Source: Helicobacter bilis ATCC 51630 (GTDB lineage Bacteria > Campylobacterota > Campylobacteria > Campylobacterales > Helicobacteraceae). From it: a DNA stretch of 64,000 bases. Position numbers and translations under genes: made by a program. The notes under the pieces were generated by a model. It was not told the origin of the DNA and did not search any database. It saw only the letters and a program-made list of their open reading frames with translations. Location of the stretch: contig NZ_JMKW01000004.1 of assembly GCF_000686565.1 (NCBI RefSeq), positions 31,575 through 95,574 of the forward strand, in the 5' to 3' direction. This document shows positions 30,676 through 40,937 of this stretch, in pieces (the stretch's first letter is position 1; every line of letters starts with the position of its first letter).

Positions 30676-31665
30676 TTATTGTCTTCTACCAAAAGTGATC
30701 GAATATACATCATTGCGTGTTTCAAATAGCGGGTCTTTTGGAGCTTCTACGCCATTAGGCAATACATTTGGCATAAACACATCGCCATTACATACATCAC
30801 CATTATATTGTTTTACAAGCAATGTGCCAACCTCAATCTCTTTATGCTTACCACTCCAAAGGGCTGTGGTATCATCGGTTTTATCCTTAGGATTTGCTAG
30901 GACTAGAATCATCTTATAAGCAATCGGGGCTTTTTTGCTCTTTTCTTTAAAATCAGATTCTAAAAAGTCATTGCTAAGTTTTTGCAATTCATTTTCTTTG
31001 AGATAAGCCACGCCATTTGCTGGGACAAATTTAAATCTTGTCGGAATGAGTTTATTCTTACTATCCTTAAAATAAAAAGTGTGAATGCTATGATACATTG
31101 TATTTGCCACACTGCCTGTTATACCGATATTTTTCATATATTCTTCAAAGTTTTTGTATGAGGCGACCTCGCTTGTTCTCTTAGCGATATAGGCAGTATC
31201 TACCTTGCCATCTTTTGGGATTCTCATCGCAAAAAACTCGCCAAATTCCTGTGAATTTTTTGCAAAGTTAATCTCAGTATTTAGCATAACAATTTCCCAT
31301 TCATCTTGCTGCCCTTGAATTTTTAGAGCCATACCTCTAGGCTTTGACTTATCGCTAAGCATCGCCCCACCGAGCGAATACCGCACAAGCGTATTAATGC
31401 TCTTTTCCTTTAGCAAGGGGATATTTAGCGTTTTTGTAATGTTATCTGCTGGGATAAACTCTCCATTCGCACAAAAGCCCTTTGTATGATTAATCTTTTT
31501 ATGTGGGTCTTTAGAATCTCCATTCAACGCATAAAATACATCAGCAATACCTTCCGCATCGTATTGCTTTGTATCATTTCCATAAACACACATTGTGCTA
31601 ACAAGCAGAGTGCTAGCAAACAATTTTGAGATGATAAACTTAGTAGCATTTTTCATATAAAACAT
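30676..31665 (-). CDS. Periplasmic catalase-like (SrpA-family) haem peroxidase
   Basis: The protein of about 329 residues has a signal peptide (LFASTLLVSTMCVYG) and the catalase-related peroxidase fold. The distal His lies in NHTKGFCANGEF, followed by VRYSLGGAMLSDKSKPRGMALK and a C-terminal RNDVYSITFG, which fits the haem-ligand RxxxY motif. It is shorter than true catalases, as in the Srp subfamily and the H. pylori catalase-like protein. ATG 31665 has AAGGA six bases upstream; the TTG two codons earlier overlaps that site. Exported location suggests detoxification of external peroxide. Confidence 0.85.
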   Translation of the reverse strand: MFYMKNATKFIISKLFASTLLVSTMCVYGNDTKQYDAEGIADVFYALNGDSKDPHKKINHTKGFCANGEFIPADNITKTLNIPLLKEKSINTLVRYSLGGAMLSDKSKPRGMALKIQGQQDEWEIVMLNTEINFAKNSQEFGEFFAMRIPKDGKVDTAYIAKRTSEVASYKNFEEYMKNIGITGSVANTMYHSIHTFYFKDSKNKLIPTRFKFVPANGVAYLKENELQKLSNDFLESDFKEKSKKAPIAYKMILVLANPKDKTDDTTALWSGKHKEIEVGTLLVKQYNGDVCNGDVFMPNVLPNGVEAPKDPLFETRNDVYSITFGRRQ

Positions 31666-31843
31666 TGACAATCCTTAATATTAAAATAAAACCCTAAAAT
31701 CTTACAATGTTTTTATATTAAATCTGTAAATTTGATGTTATTTATGTTTGTGTTGTGTCTCTATGCCTTGATATAGAATACAGATTGAACGATTTATCTT
31801 CACTCTCTGCCATTTAAATTCTCATATCAAATCAATAAGGATT

Positions 31844-32950
31844 TTATGATTTAGTTTTATCTATATTTTCTATATCATTATCTACTTCATTCTTTGCATC
31901 TTGTTTGGGCAACACAATGCGGTCTATCAAAGTGTTTGCAAGTAATCTTGAGCCATAGGGGGTAAAGTGGATACCATCTTGGGCTCTTACTAGTCTGCTT
32001 TTTCCACTACTATCTTTTATATATGCACTGAATTTGCCATTATGTAAAATCGCATCAGCTGTGAGAAAAATCCCGCCGTTTGCACTTACGACTTGATAAT
32101 ATAGCGTGTTGAGATAGGCTAACTTCTTATTCAAAGTTTCATTCTTTGTCATAGGGACTGCATACCATACAACTTGTGTGCCATGTGATTTTGCAATATT
32201 TATGATTGCTTGAATCCGATTTTTATACACTTCTTCCCAACTCTCTGTGCCAAAACGCATTTTTGGCATATTCCATGGATCATTTGCCCCAAGACACACG
32301 ACCAATACGCCTATGTCTTTATACTGCTGAAAGGCTTGCATTGTCGCCCTCTCCCAGTTAAAAAATGATGGATAAGTAAGTCCTGTGCTTTGCTTTGCAA
32401 GATTTTTTGTGCGAAAACCATGCTGTTGTAACATACGGGGTAAAACCATGCCAATGCCCTGCATTAAAGAATCACCAATAAGCAGAAACCTTGTTTGTGG
32501 TGGTAGTATAAGCATTTTATCACTACTTTGTATGTAAGTAGAAGTAGATTCTGTATTTATAATCTCTTCTTGCAATATAGGTTTTTGTGTATTTGTGGTA
32601 GCTAGTTTAGAATCTTTTGTAGAAGTATCATTTGATTCTACAATCTCTTCCTTTTTGACTTCATTGAATTCCAATGTGTCTGTTATAGGTGATTTATCAT
32701 ATTGTGGCAGGGCTAACTCTATTGTGCTAGATTCTGGTTCAAAGATGGCAACTCGCATTTTTTCCAATCTAGCTGCAATCATATCCCCAAATGAAAAAAA
32801 TGAAGATTCTGTGGTAATCATATCACTTGCATAATGATACTGCTGCACAATGTAGGAAATAATACTTCTATGATACACATAGCAAACACAAAGCATAGTA
32901 AGTAGTCCCACAAAAACAAAGCGTATTACTCCCATATTAGTGCCTTGCAT
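31844..32950 (-). CDS. Periplasmic SGNH/GDSL hydrolase (DUF459-like), MBOAT partner
   Basis: A protein of about 368 residues with an N-terminal membrane anchor (FVFVGLLTMLCVCYVYH), a low-complexity Ser/Thr/Glu linker (about residues 55-150) and an SGNH domain. Block I is LLIGDSLMQGIG (catalytic Ser), block III LGANDPW, and block V DGIHFTPYG (Asp and His). ATG 32950 is placed one base after the MBOAT stop, with AGGA in the end of that gene, so the two are coupled. The pair resembles the PatA/PatB or HP0855/HP0856 type of O-acetylation module. The target may be peptidoglycan (inference). Confidence 0.78.
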   Translation of the reverse strand: MQGTNMGVIRFVFVGLLTMLCVCYVYHRSIISYIVQQYHYASDMITTESSFFSFGDMIAARLEKMRVAIFEPESSTIELALPQYDKSPITDTLEFNEVKKEEIVESNDTSTKDSKLATTNTQKPILQEEIINTESTSTYIQSSDKMLILPPQTRFLLIGDSLMQGIGMVLPRMLQQHGFRTKNLAKQSTGLTYPSFFNWERATMQAFQQYKDIGVLVVCLGANDPWNMPKMRFGTESWEEVYKNRIQAIINIAKSHGTQVVWYAVPMTKNETLNKKLAYLNTLYYQVVSANGGIFLTADAILHNGKFSAYIKDSSGKSRLVRAQDGIHFTPYGSRLLANTLIDRIVLPKQDAKNEVDNDIENIDKTKS

Positions 32951-32951
32951 A

Positions 32952-34325
32952 TCAAAATCCTGCATAAATAAAGTTTGGAATGCCACTTGGACCAAATCCT
33001 ATAATAACAATAAGACAACCCGCAAATATAAATGGCTGCAAAATAAAAGGCATTTTGTAGAAAAATATAGAAAATCTTCTCTCCATATTCTCACACAATG
33101 GATAAAGCACAAATAAAATAGCACATAAAATACATAATAAAATCTCAGTATTTAAAAAGGGCTTTGTGCTATTTAACATGAAAGATTCTAAATAAAAGAG
33201 AGCGTCTTCAAGGTTTGGATAATAGAAAAATACCCATGCAAAAGTTACAAAATGAAATGTGATAAAAGCACTTACATAAGGGATAGGTATAGAAAGTTTT
33301 AATGCCCTCATGCAATTAAAGCAAATCGTCCCAAATCCATGCAAAAGCCCCCAAATAAGAAAATTATAGGTATTTCCATGCCATATACCTGATAAGCCAA
33401 AAGAAATCATAACAAAAACTTGAGCTAGAAAAAAGCCCTTTTTATTCCCACCTAAAGGAATGTAGATATAATCTCGTATAAAAAGCGATAAGCTAATGTG
33501 CCATCGCCCCCAAAAATCTTTGATATTTCTTGCTGCATAGGGCATGTTGAAATTTTGCGGTAAGCTAAAGCCTAGCATTAAGGCAAATGCACTCACCAAA
33601 TCCACATAGCCACTAAAATCACAATACAGACGCACTGCATACGCATAGATTCCAAGTAAAAGCGTCAAAGAGCTATAATCAGCAGGATTTTGTAATATAG
33701 AATCTGAATAGGTTTGCAGATAACTAGCACACAATACTTTCTTAAATAAGCCAAATAAAATCAATGTAAAAATGAGACTTGTCTTACCAAAATGTCTTTC
33801 TTTATGAAGCTGTGAGAAGAAAAACTCACTCCGCATAATAGGACCAGAAATAAAAGTAGGAAAAAATGATAAAAATATTGCCAAAGAAAATAGACTAGCC
33901 ATTTTTTTCGTTTTTGAAACAGACACAAGGTAGGTAATTGAAGCAAAGGTATAAAAGCTAAGTCCTAAAGGAAATAAGATGTTAATATCAATGACATCAA
34001 GCCCAACAAGCATAAATATCATATCAAAGCTATCTTTAATGGAAGCAAAATATTTAAAAAAAGCAAGATTTAGCACAACAAGCCCAAGCGATAAAGTAAG
34101 CATAACCCGCGTTTCATACAGATAAATAAGACTAGAAAAAAGATAGATAACAAGCGTATATATGGCTACTACAAGACCAAAATAAGGATTAATCCATAAT
34201 AATATAGCGTAGTTAAATAGCAACAATAAAGCATTTTGATAGATTCTGCCTACATATTTTAACCCCCAGTATAAACAGAAAAACAATAAGAATACAATCG
34301 CAAACTCCAAAGTAAAAAAAATCAT
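32952..34325 (-). CDS. MBOAT O-acyltransferase (AlgI/PatA-like), intact
   Basis: A 457-residue multi-span membrane protein with LFPLGLSFYTFASITYLV, FFPTFISGPIMR, YCDFSGYVDLVSAFALMLGF, DFWGRWHISLSLF and the MBOAT histidine in GIWHGNTYNFLIWG. It would transfer acetyl groups from the cytoplasm to a periplasmic partner, here the SGNH gene that starts one base after its stop. It is a paralogue of the phase-variable MBOAT at 28.5-30.1 kb but has no homopolymer tract, so this copy is constitutively readable. GAGGATATT precedes ATG 34325. Confidence 0.85.
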   Translation of the reverse strand: MIFFTLEFAIVFLLFFCLYWGLKYVGRIYQNALLLLFNYAILLWINPYFGLVVAIYTLVIYLFSSLIYLYETRVMLTLSLGLVVLNLAFFKYFASIKDSFDMIFMLVGLDVIDINILFPLGLSFYTFASITYLVSVSKTKKMASLFSLAIFLSFFPTFISGPIMRSEFFFSQLHKERHFGKTSLIFTLILFGLFKKVLCASYLQTYSDSILQNPADYSSLTLLLGIYAYAVRLYCDFSGYVDLVSAFALMLGFSLPQNFNMPYAARNIKDFWGRWHISLSLFIRDYIYIPLGGNKKGFFLAQVFVMISFGLSGIWHGNTYNFLIWGLLHGFGTICFNCMRALKLSIPIPYVSAFITFHFVTFAWVFFYYPNLEDALFYLESFMLNSTKPFLNTEILLCILCAILFVLYPLCENMERRFSIFFYKMPFILQPFIFAGCLIVIIGFGPSGIPNFIYAGF

Positions 34326-34530
34326 AATATCCTCATTATAAGATTCACTCTAACTACTCTAAATCATAAAAATATATTTAAAATAAAAACGCAAATTGTA
34401 ACAAATTTTAAAGAATAAACGCAGGATTCTAGAAATGATTTTATATAATATTTCACTTTAAGAATATAGGGGCATGAGTGCTATATCTTGCTTTATGTGT
34501 TATAATTGAGAGTAAATCAAAAGGAATAGT

Positions 34531-35136
34531 ATGTCATCTAAAAAAAGCATATCAAAAATGCCAAAAATAAATATGGAAACACATATAAAAAACACACAAA
34601 ACTACATGCAAGACCTATTTTGCTTTATCGGTGAAGATAGTAAAAGAGAAGGGTTAATAAAAACGCCAGAGAGAGTAGCAAAGCTGCATGAAATGCTGTA
34701 TAGTGGTTATGAAATAGATCCTAATAGTATTTTAGATTCTGTATTTAGCGATGGGGCATGTAATGAAATGGTGGTTGTGCGAGATATTGAGTTTTACTCA
34801 ATGTGTGAGCATCATTTATTGCCTTTTTTTGGGAAAATATCAATCGGTTATATCCCAGATAAAAAAGTCGTTGGAATCTCAAATCTATCAAAGCTAGTAG
34901 AAGTCTTTGCTAGACGATTGCAAATACAAGAAAAGCTTACCACACAAATCGCTGATACCATCATGCATTCACTCAAACCAAAAGGGGCTATGGTAGTCTG
35001 TGAAGCCCTGCATTTATGTATGGCAATGCGTGGTAATGCCAAGCAAAACTCAAAGATTCTCACTTCTGCTGTGCGTGGATTATTCCAGCAAGATTCAAGG
35101 ACTAGAATGGAGTTTATGCAGCTTATTAAAACTTAG
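34531..35136 (+). CDS. folE: GTP cyclohydrolase I FolE
   Basis: The 201-residue enzyme opens the GTP imidazole ring to form dihydroneopterin triphosphate for folate (or queuosine-type) synthesis. GLIKTPERVAKL, the zinc ligands in CEHHLLPFFGK and CEALHLCMAMRG, and SAVRGLFQQDSRTR are all conserved. TATAAT at 34501-34506 and AAGGA before ATG 34531 give it its own expression signals. It starts a plus-strand run that continues with ispE and ubiD. Confidence 0.95.
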   Translation: MSSKKSISKMPKINMETHIKNTQNYMQDLFCFIGEDSKREGLIKTPERVAKLHEMLYSGYEIDPNSILDSVFSDGACNEMVVVRDIEFYSMCEHHLLPFFGKISIGYIPDKKVVGISNLSKLVEVFARRLQIQEKLTTQIADTIMHSLKPKGAMVVCEALHLCMAMRGNAKQNSKILTSAVRGLFQQDSRTRMEFMQLIKT

Positions 35137-35200
35137 CTTTGTGTAAATCTAAAACAATGATGTATAATATCCTTTTTATTTAAAAGATAAGAGAATCTGC

Positions 35201-36427
35201 ATGACTAAAACAATGAAAGCTTATTATGCTAAAGCCTATCCAAAGATAAATATCACATTAAAAATAGGCGAAAAAATAGGGAATCTTCATACATTACAAT
35301 CGCGTTTTTGCTTAGTAGAGGGTAGCTTATATGATTCCTTTTTGATTATAAAAGAGCCTTTAGATAACGAAGTATTAACACAAAAAGATTTAGTCAAAAA
35401 ATTACCGCAAAGATATACAACATTTAGTGAAACAACAAAGCAGCATAACGCAATACAATGCTATCTCTATGGCAATTTTGACTGCAAACTAGAAGATAAT
35501 CTCATTTATAAGGCTTACATGCTTTTAGCACAACATATAGATTCTAATATTAATCCTTGCTCCATTCATATCATAGTAGATAAGAGAATACCAGTTGGCG
35601 GTGGGCTTGGTGGTGGCAGTGTGAATGCAGCTTTAATGCTTTTATTACTCAATGAGCTATTTAACCTAAATTGCAGCAAAGAGATTCTATATCAATATGC
35701 AAAAGCACTTGGTAGTGATGTAGCCTTTTTCCTTATGATTTATACGCAAAATAGCACACATATCACACCTTATTTTTATGCAGAGCAAAACTTAAGTAAG
35801 GGAGATTTAGATTCTATTTTATTTAAGCAGACACAAGATGAAAACTTAGATTCTAATATTTGTCATGTTGAGCGTAGCAATATATCTAAAGACTTAGAAA
35901 TGATAAAAGAGTCTAAACAAGATTCTAATATAGAATCTAGAAAAGATATTTCGTGCTTACGCACTCGCACGAGCGAAGCTCTTGCCCACACTTGCAAATA
36001 TGACAGGAATCTAGATTCTATATTTTTAGACTCTCTCAAGCAAAAAAGACAAGATCATTCTATAAACTTTCTTGGTGCAAATGTCTATGGCACAGGCGAG
36101 ATTATAGAGCCTTTTTATGAAAAATTACCGCATTTTCTTATCCATTGTAATGCTATCGCATGTAATACAGGGGCGGTATATAAAGAGTTTGCTAGAGAAA
36201 AACAAGCTATAAAAGATTCTAAAAAAGAGAATATAGACTTACAAAAAGATTCCATTACGCTATTACAAACATACGACATATACACGCTTAATGACTTATA
36301 TAAACCTGCTTGCAATCTCTATGAGTTAGAAGCTATCGCAAAAGGGCTACATAAAAAATATGGCAATGTGTATTTTAGTGGCAGTGGCTCAAGCTTTTTT
36401 AGCATAAATCATGATATAAAGGAATAG
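35201..36427 (+). CDS. ispE: 4-diphosphocytidyl-2-C-methyl-D-erythritol kinase IspE with repeat insertion
   Basis: GHMP kinase of the MEP isoprenoid pathway. YAKAYPKINITLKIGEK starts the family domain, the ATP loop is PVGGGLGGGSVNAALMLL, KALGSDVAFFL follows, and the C-terminal YFSGSGSSFF is typical. At 408 residues it is about 140 longer than H. pylori IspE. Part of the excess, around residues 205-288, contains a translated palindromic repeat (CHVERS ... KYDRN), and most of the rest is DS/ES-rich filler. The kinase motifs flank the insertion undamaged. The stop is one base before ubiD. An ATG at 35213 is an alternative start. Confidence 0.88.
   Translation: MTKTMKAYYAKAYPKINITLKIGEKIGNLHTLQSRFCLVEGSLYDSFLIIKEPLDNEVLTQKDLVKKLPQRYTTFSETTKQHNAIQCYLYGNFDCKLEDNLIYKAYMLLAQHIDSNINPCSIHIIVDKRIPVGGGLGGGSVNAALMLLLLNELFNLNCSKEILYQYAKALGSDVAFFLMIYTQNSTHITPYFYAEQNLSKGDLDSILFKQTQDENLDSNICHVERSNISKDLEMIKESKQDSNIESRKDISCLRTRTSEALAHTCKYDRNLDSIFLDSLKQKRQDHSINFLGANVYGTGEIIEPFYEKLPHFLIHCNAIACNTGAVYKEFAREKQAIKDSKKENIDLQKDSITLLQTYDIYTLNDLYKPACNLYELEAIAKGLHKKYGNVYFSGSGSSFFSINHDIKE
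35861..36005 (+). repeat. TGTCAT...ATGACA palindromic element inside ispE
   Basis: The 145-base unit begins TGTCATGTTGAGCG and ends AAATATGACA, with inverted terminal hexamers, and is read in frame as CHVE...KYD without stops. Related units occur in ubiD and the restriction-modification gene in the same frame. Confidence 0.75.
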
Positions 36428-36428
36428 C

Positions 36429-38594
36429 ATGCAAGATTTTATCCGCTTTTTAGAATCTCACAATGAATTAAAGATTATTGACACACCCCTTGATATTGAG
36501 TTAGAAATCCCGCATTTAGCCTATTTAGAAGTGAAGAAAAAAGATTCTAAAGCCCTGCTTTTCACTCGTCCAATATATAGAAAACATAAAGATTCTACAC
36601 TTTCAGGGACTAGCACAGAACACACGCAGCACAATATGCAATCTAGTAATTGTCATGCTAAGCAAAGCGAAACTTCTCAAAATCTAGATTCTAAACCTTG
36701 TCGTACTGAGCCTTTAGGCGAAGTATCTAACATGGAATCTAAAAAAAATATTTCGCCTTTTTCAAAGGCTAAACATGACAAAAAACTACACCCAACAACA
36801 CAAATGACACAAGACCTAAACTACACCGCACATATAGAATCTAATCTTATAGAATCTAATTTTAACAGCATAGATTCTAGCAACCAAGATTCTAACACAA
36901 ACACGCAAGATATAGAATCTTTTCATATCCCAGTCCTAATGAATGTCTTTGGCTCTCAAAAAAGACTAGAGTTAATCGCCACTCATTACAACTCAAACGC
37001 AGATTTTAAATCCTTAGAATCTATTGCAAATGTTATGAAAAATTTGCTTAATCTCTCCATGCCAAAGACTTTGAGTGAAAAACTTGCAAAGCTAAAAGAA
37101 TTATGGGCTATGCGACATGTATTCCCTAAAAAATATAAGGGCAAACCCCCATGTCAAGAGAGAATCTATACAAAAGATTCAATAGATCTATTTTCACTGC
37201 CTATACTTAAGACTTGGGAGGAAGATGGAGGGCGATTTATCACAATGGGGCAGGTTTATACACGAAGCCTTGATGGTAAATCTAATAATATCGGTATGTA
37301 TCGCTTACAGATTCACTCTCATAATGAGTTGCTTATGCACTGGCAGATTCATAAAGATGCAACGCATTTTTTCCACGAATACAAAAGGGCAAATAAACTC
37401 ATGCCTGTAAGCATCGCCATAGGTGGCGACCCTCTTTATATATGGTGCGCTCAAGCCCCTATGCCGCCAAAGATTTTTGAGCTTATGCTATATGGGCTTA
37501 TACGCGCTAAAAATCCGCTATTAGCCCAATGTGTGAGTAATGAATTAGCCGTGCCACATGATTGTGATATTGTGATTGAGGGCTTTGTGGATACAAGCAG
37601 ATTTGCTCCAGAAGGAAAGTTTGGAGATCATACAGGATTCTATACACCAATTGAGCCTTATCCTATCATGCACGTGAGTGCCATCACTATGAAGCATAAT
37701 CCAATCTATCTAGCCACCGTTGTGGGTAAGCCCCCGCTTGAAGATAAATATATGGGCTATATGACAGAGCGGCTTTTCCTGCCACTTTTACAGACAAGCG
37801 CACATGGGCTTATTGACTATTCTATGCCAGAAAATGGCGTATTTCACAATCTCATCTTAGCAAAAGTAAAGACAGATTATCCCGCACAAAGTCTGCAAAT
37901 GATGCACACTTTCTTTGGTATAGGGCAGATGAGCTTTGTAAAACATGCTATTTTTGTGAGTGAAGAAGCACCGAGTCTGCATAAAGACTACAAGATTCTA
38001 TGTGATTATATCCTTGATAGAATTAATACTAAAAAGCTATATAGCACTATGGGAAACTGCGATGCACTCGATCATGCGTGTGAGAGCTTTGCTATAAGTG
38101 GGAAGCTAGGCATTGATGCAAGCGGTGAGATATTACATCATAATTTTGTAGAAATTAGCGAAAATGACTTATTAAAAATTATGAAAAATATCGCAAATGA
38201 GATAGAATCTCTGCATATCTATAAGCATAAAAATCCGCTTATAATCTGTGGTATAAACAAAAAAGATACGCCAATACTAGAATATGCGACTAGATTCTAT
38301 GAATCTTTCAAGCAATACGGGGCATTTTTTATTTTTGTAGATAGTGATAATATTTTGACAAATTATTATATGCTTGTATGGCGTGTGGTAAATTCTATCG
38401 ATGTGGCAAGAGATTTAAAGATTATTAAAGAATGTGCCTTTTTAGATGCAACCGCTAAGGGGGCATTGGAGGGCTATGATAGGGAATGGCCAAAAGATAC
38501 GCTTTGCTCTCAATTTATCCTTAACAACCTAAAAGAGCAAGGCTTACTAGAAGACATCGATGAATCGTTTTATAAACAATTTGGGATTGTGTAG
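36429..38594 (+). CDS. ubiD: UbiD-family decarboxylase with repeat insertion
   Basis: Prenylated-FMN-dependent decarboxylase, probably acting on the aromatic precursor of menaquinone or ubiquinone-type quinones. WEEDGGRFITMGQVYTRS, ERSQLPIEPY-like FAPEGKFGDHTGFYTPIEPYP and NGVFHNLILAKV mark the fold. The protein has 721 residues, roughly 100 more than H. pylori UbiD. The excess at about residues 52-165 is a low-complexity stretch with a CHAKQS ... AKHDKK palindromic element. AAGGA at the end of ispE serves the start. Co-transcribed with ispE. Confidence 0.88.
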   Translation: MQDFIRFLESHNELKIIDTPLDIELEIPHLAYLEVKKKDSKALLFTRPIYRKHKDSTLSGTSTEHTQHNMQSSNCHAKQSETSQNLDSKPCRTEPLGEVSNMESKKNISPFSKAKHDKKLHPTTQMTQDLNYTAHIESNLIESNFNSIDSSNQDSNTNTQDIESFHIPVLMNVFGSQKRLELIATHYNSNADFKSLESIANVMKNLLNLSMPKTLSEKLAKLKELWAMRHVFPKKYKGKPPCQERIYTKDSIDLFSLPILKTWEEDGGRFITMGQVYTRSLDGKSNNIGMYRLQIHSHNELLMHWQIHKDATHFFHEYKRANKLMPVSIAIGGDPLYIWCAQAPMPPKIFELMLYGLIRAKNPLLAQCVSNELAVPHDCDIVIEGFVDTSRFAPEGKFGDHTGFYTPIEPYPIMHVSAITMKHNPIYLATVVGKPPLEDKYMGYMTERLFLPLLQTSAHGLIDYSMPENGVFHNLILAKVKTDYPAQSLQMMHTFFGIGQMSFVKHAIFVSEEAPSLHKDYKILCDYILDRINTKKLYSTMGNCDALDHACESFAISGKLGIDASGEILHHNFVEISENDLLKIMKNIANEIESLHIYKHKNPLIICGINKKDTPILEYATRFYESFKQYGAFFIFVDSDNILTNYYMLVWRVVNSIDVARDLKIIKECAFLDATAKGALEGYDREWPKDTLCSQFILNNLKEQGLLEDIDESFYKQFGIV
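36651..36780 (+). repeat. TGTCAT...ATGACA palindromic element inside ubiD
   Basis: A 130-base unit from TGTCATGCTAAGC to GCTAAACATGACA, read in frame as CHAKQSETS ... CRTEPLGEVS ... AKHDKK. It has an internal second TGTCGTACTGAGCC half, suggesting a compound insertion. Confidence 0.75.
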
Positions 38595-38841
38595 ATTGGT
38601 GCTTTATGTATTTTATCTTTAATGTAAAAAATAGTAACTCTTGATTTTATCATTTATATAAAAAATACACAATGTAATCTATATTAATGCAAAAGATTGT
38701 TAGAATTCTGTTTTGTTATGGAATTAGTAATTGGGGTGCAAAATTTAGATTCTACAAAGTTATAATAAGCATAATTTCATAGAATCTAATTGCATAAACA
38801 ATATACAAGATTCTAAGTTTTATGATGATAAAAGGAAAACT

Positions 38842-40812
38842 ATGTTTGGTTTTAGAAAAAAACAACAAAAAGAGCAAATTACAACACATATAGTAAGCCT
38901 ATATCTTAAAAGTCATGAGATAGAAGAAAGGCTTAATAATCTCACCATTCAACCAAAATTAGCCATTGGTTATCTCATGCCAAATATGGATTTTGCGAGT
39001 ATTGCAAATAAGATAAAACAGACATTACCACATGATTGCGTTGTGATTTTAGCAAGTTCATCTGGGCTTTTATGCAGTCAAGATGAGCTAAAAACATGTG
39101 ATAAATTTTATGGTAATGATATGGAGGGTGATGGCATTGCTATCATGCTTTTTGCCGCAAGTATGATAGAGCATATACATGTGCATACGCTGCCCCTGCA
39201 TAAAGATTCTGCTGATATAAATGCACAAATCTCACAGCTTGAAAGTGAAGTAAGAAAGGTGAACTTACCCTTTAAAGCCACGCATACAGATACGCTAGGG
39301 TATGTGCTTGTTGATGGGCTTAGTGGTAGTGAGAGCTTCTTAATGGAAGCGATTTATAATGCAGGTAAATTGCCATGTTTTTATGTGGGTGGAAGTGCTG
39401 GTGGAAAGCTTGATTTCAAAAACACCTATATTTATAATAACACGAGCGTTGTGCAAAATGTAGCGGTGCTAACCTATGTCAAATTGCGTGAAAGTTATCG
39501 TTTTGGAATCTTTAAAACACAAAATTTTGCACCTACAAATACACATTTTGTAGTGCTTGATGCTGATATGAAAACACGCGTTATTACAGATTTTTTAGAC
39601 ACAAAAACCTATACGCAAGTAAATGCCCTGCAAGCCCTTGCCACACATTTTAACTGCCCTGTTGAAAAAGTCCCAACCTATATGCAAGAATACACATTTG
39701 GTGTAAAAATACAAGATGAAATCTATGTGCGTTCAGTAGCAAATTTTGATATAGAAAATGGCAAAATATGTCTTTATTGCGATGTTGATAAGGGAGAAGA
39801 GATTCTGCTTTTAAAAAGAACTGACTTTATAGAATCTACAAAAAAAGATTACGAAGAGTTTGCAAGAAATAAGCCAAAACCGCTTGGTGCGATATTTAAC
39901 GATTGTATTTTAAGGCGACTAAACAATACGCAAAGACTTTCTTCAATGCAAATTTTTAATGATTTTCCTGTGGTTGGGTTCTCAACTTTTGGAGAATTGC
40001 TTGGTGTGAATATCAATGAAACTCTAAGTGCTATATTTTTCTATAAGCAAGAAAATGGCGTATTTAGTGATGTCCTTGTAGATTCTTTCCATAGACAATA
40101 CGCACAATATAAAACATATTTTATTACTAAGAAAATGCGTAAATTAGAACTTGTTAATAATATCAATCAAAAAATGCTAAGTCAGCTAAAATCAAGTGTG
40201 CCGACATTCAAAAGCGTATCTGATACTCTAGCCCATGTTGCAGAAGACTTTAAATGTGTAGAAAATAATCTTGATGATGTAAATCTGAGCTTTGATAGCT
40301 TTGTAAGCGGTTTAACTTCTGCTATGGACAGAAATAGCGAAAATATGAATCTAGAAGATTATATTAAAAGCCTTTTGTCTGGCATTGATGACTTAAATAG
40401 AATCTTAGATATTATCGCAGGTATTGCAGATCAAACGAATTTATTAGCATTAAATGCGGCGATTGAAGCAGCAAGGGCAGGAGAGCATGGCAGAGGCTTT
40501 GCAGTCGTAGCCGATGAGGTGAGAAGTCTAGCTGAAAGGACACAAAAAAGTCTTGTTGATACAAACACTTCAGTAAAATCAGTCATTGAAAATGTGCAAA
40601 CTATCGATCAATGTGTGAAAAATACAAATCAAGGCATGTGTGATATTCAAGAACAATCTCACAATATATCAAGCACAATTACAGAACTTATAAATAACGG
40701 CAAGGCAATATCAACTATGATAGCCCAAAAATCACAAATAGGTGATGATCTTGACAGAGAATTAGAACACATAGCAGTGTATGAGCGTATTTTGGAAGTG
40801 CTTTATAAATAA
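38842..40812 (+). CDS. Cytosolic methyl-accepting chemotaxis protein with FIST sensor domain
   Basis: The 656-residue protein lacks membrane spans. Residues about 20-230 form a FIST N domain ([41 protein letters not shown]) and about 240-395 a FIST C domain ([14 protein letters not shown]). A coiled-coil signalling domain follows, with the chemoreceptor hairpin [20 protein letters not shown] at about residue 527, then [24 protein letters not shown] domains are thought to sense small molecules such as amino acids. It would signal through CheA/CheW from the cytoplasm. AAAGGAAAACT precedes the ATG. Confidence 0.85.
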   Translation: MFGFRKKQQKEQITTHIVSLYLKSHEIEERLNNLTIQPKLAIGYLMPNMDFASIANKIKQTLPHDCVVILASSSGLLCSQDELKTCDKFYGNDMEGDGIAIMLFAASMIEHIHVHTLPLHKDSADINAQISQLESEVRKVNLPFKATHTDTLGYVLVDGLSGSESFLMEAIYNAGKLPCFYVGGSAGGKLDFKNTYIYNNTSVVQNVAVLTYVKLRESYRFGIFKTQNFAPTNTHFVVLDADMKTRVITDFLDTKTYTQVNALQALATHFNCPVEKVPTYMQEYTFGVKIQDEIYVRSVANFDIENGKICLYCDVDKGEEILLLKRTDFIESTKKDYEEFARNKPKPLGAIFNDCILRRLNNTQRLSSMQIFNDFPVVGFSTFGELLGVNINETLSAIFFYKQENGVFSDVLVDSFHRQYAQYKTYFITKKMRKLELVNNINQKMLSQLKSSVPTFKSVSDTLAHVAEDFKCVENNLDDVNLSFDSFVSGLTSAMDRNSENMNLEDYIKSLLSGIDDLNRILDIIAGIADQTNLLALNAAIEAARAGEHGRGFAVVADEVRSLAERTQKSLVDTNTSVKSVIENVQTIDQCVKNTNQGMCDIQEQSHNISSTITELINNGKAISTMIAQKSQIGDDLDRELEHIAVYERILEVLYK

Positions 40813-40899
40813 TCCCAAAAAAAGCATTACAGATAAATATTAGATTCTGTTACATTGGAGCAATAGCCTTATTTGCTATTTGATAACGATAAAATAAGA

Positions 40900-40905
40900 T
40901 ATAAT
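40900..40905 (+). promoter_or_regulatory. -10 box of surE
   Basis: TATAAT at 40900-40905, 32 bases before ATG 40938; AAGG lies nine bases before the start. Confidence 0.5.
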
Positions 40906-40937
40906 ACGCCCTTTAAACAATAAATTAAGGTAAATTT

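Noticed and set aside
30551..30919. 122-codon plus-strand frame
   Set aside because: Most of it is antisense to the 3' end of the catalase-like gene and no ribosome site is present.
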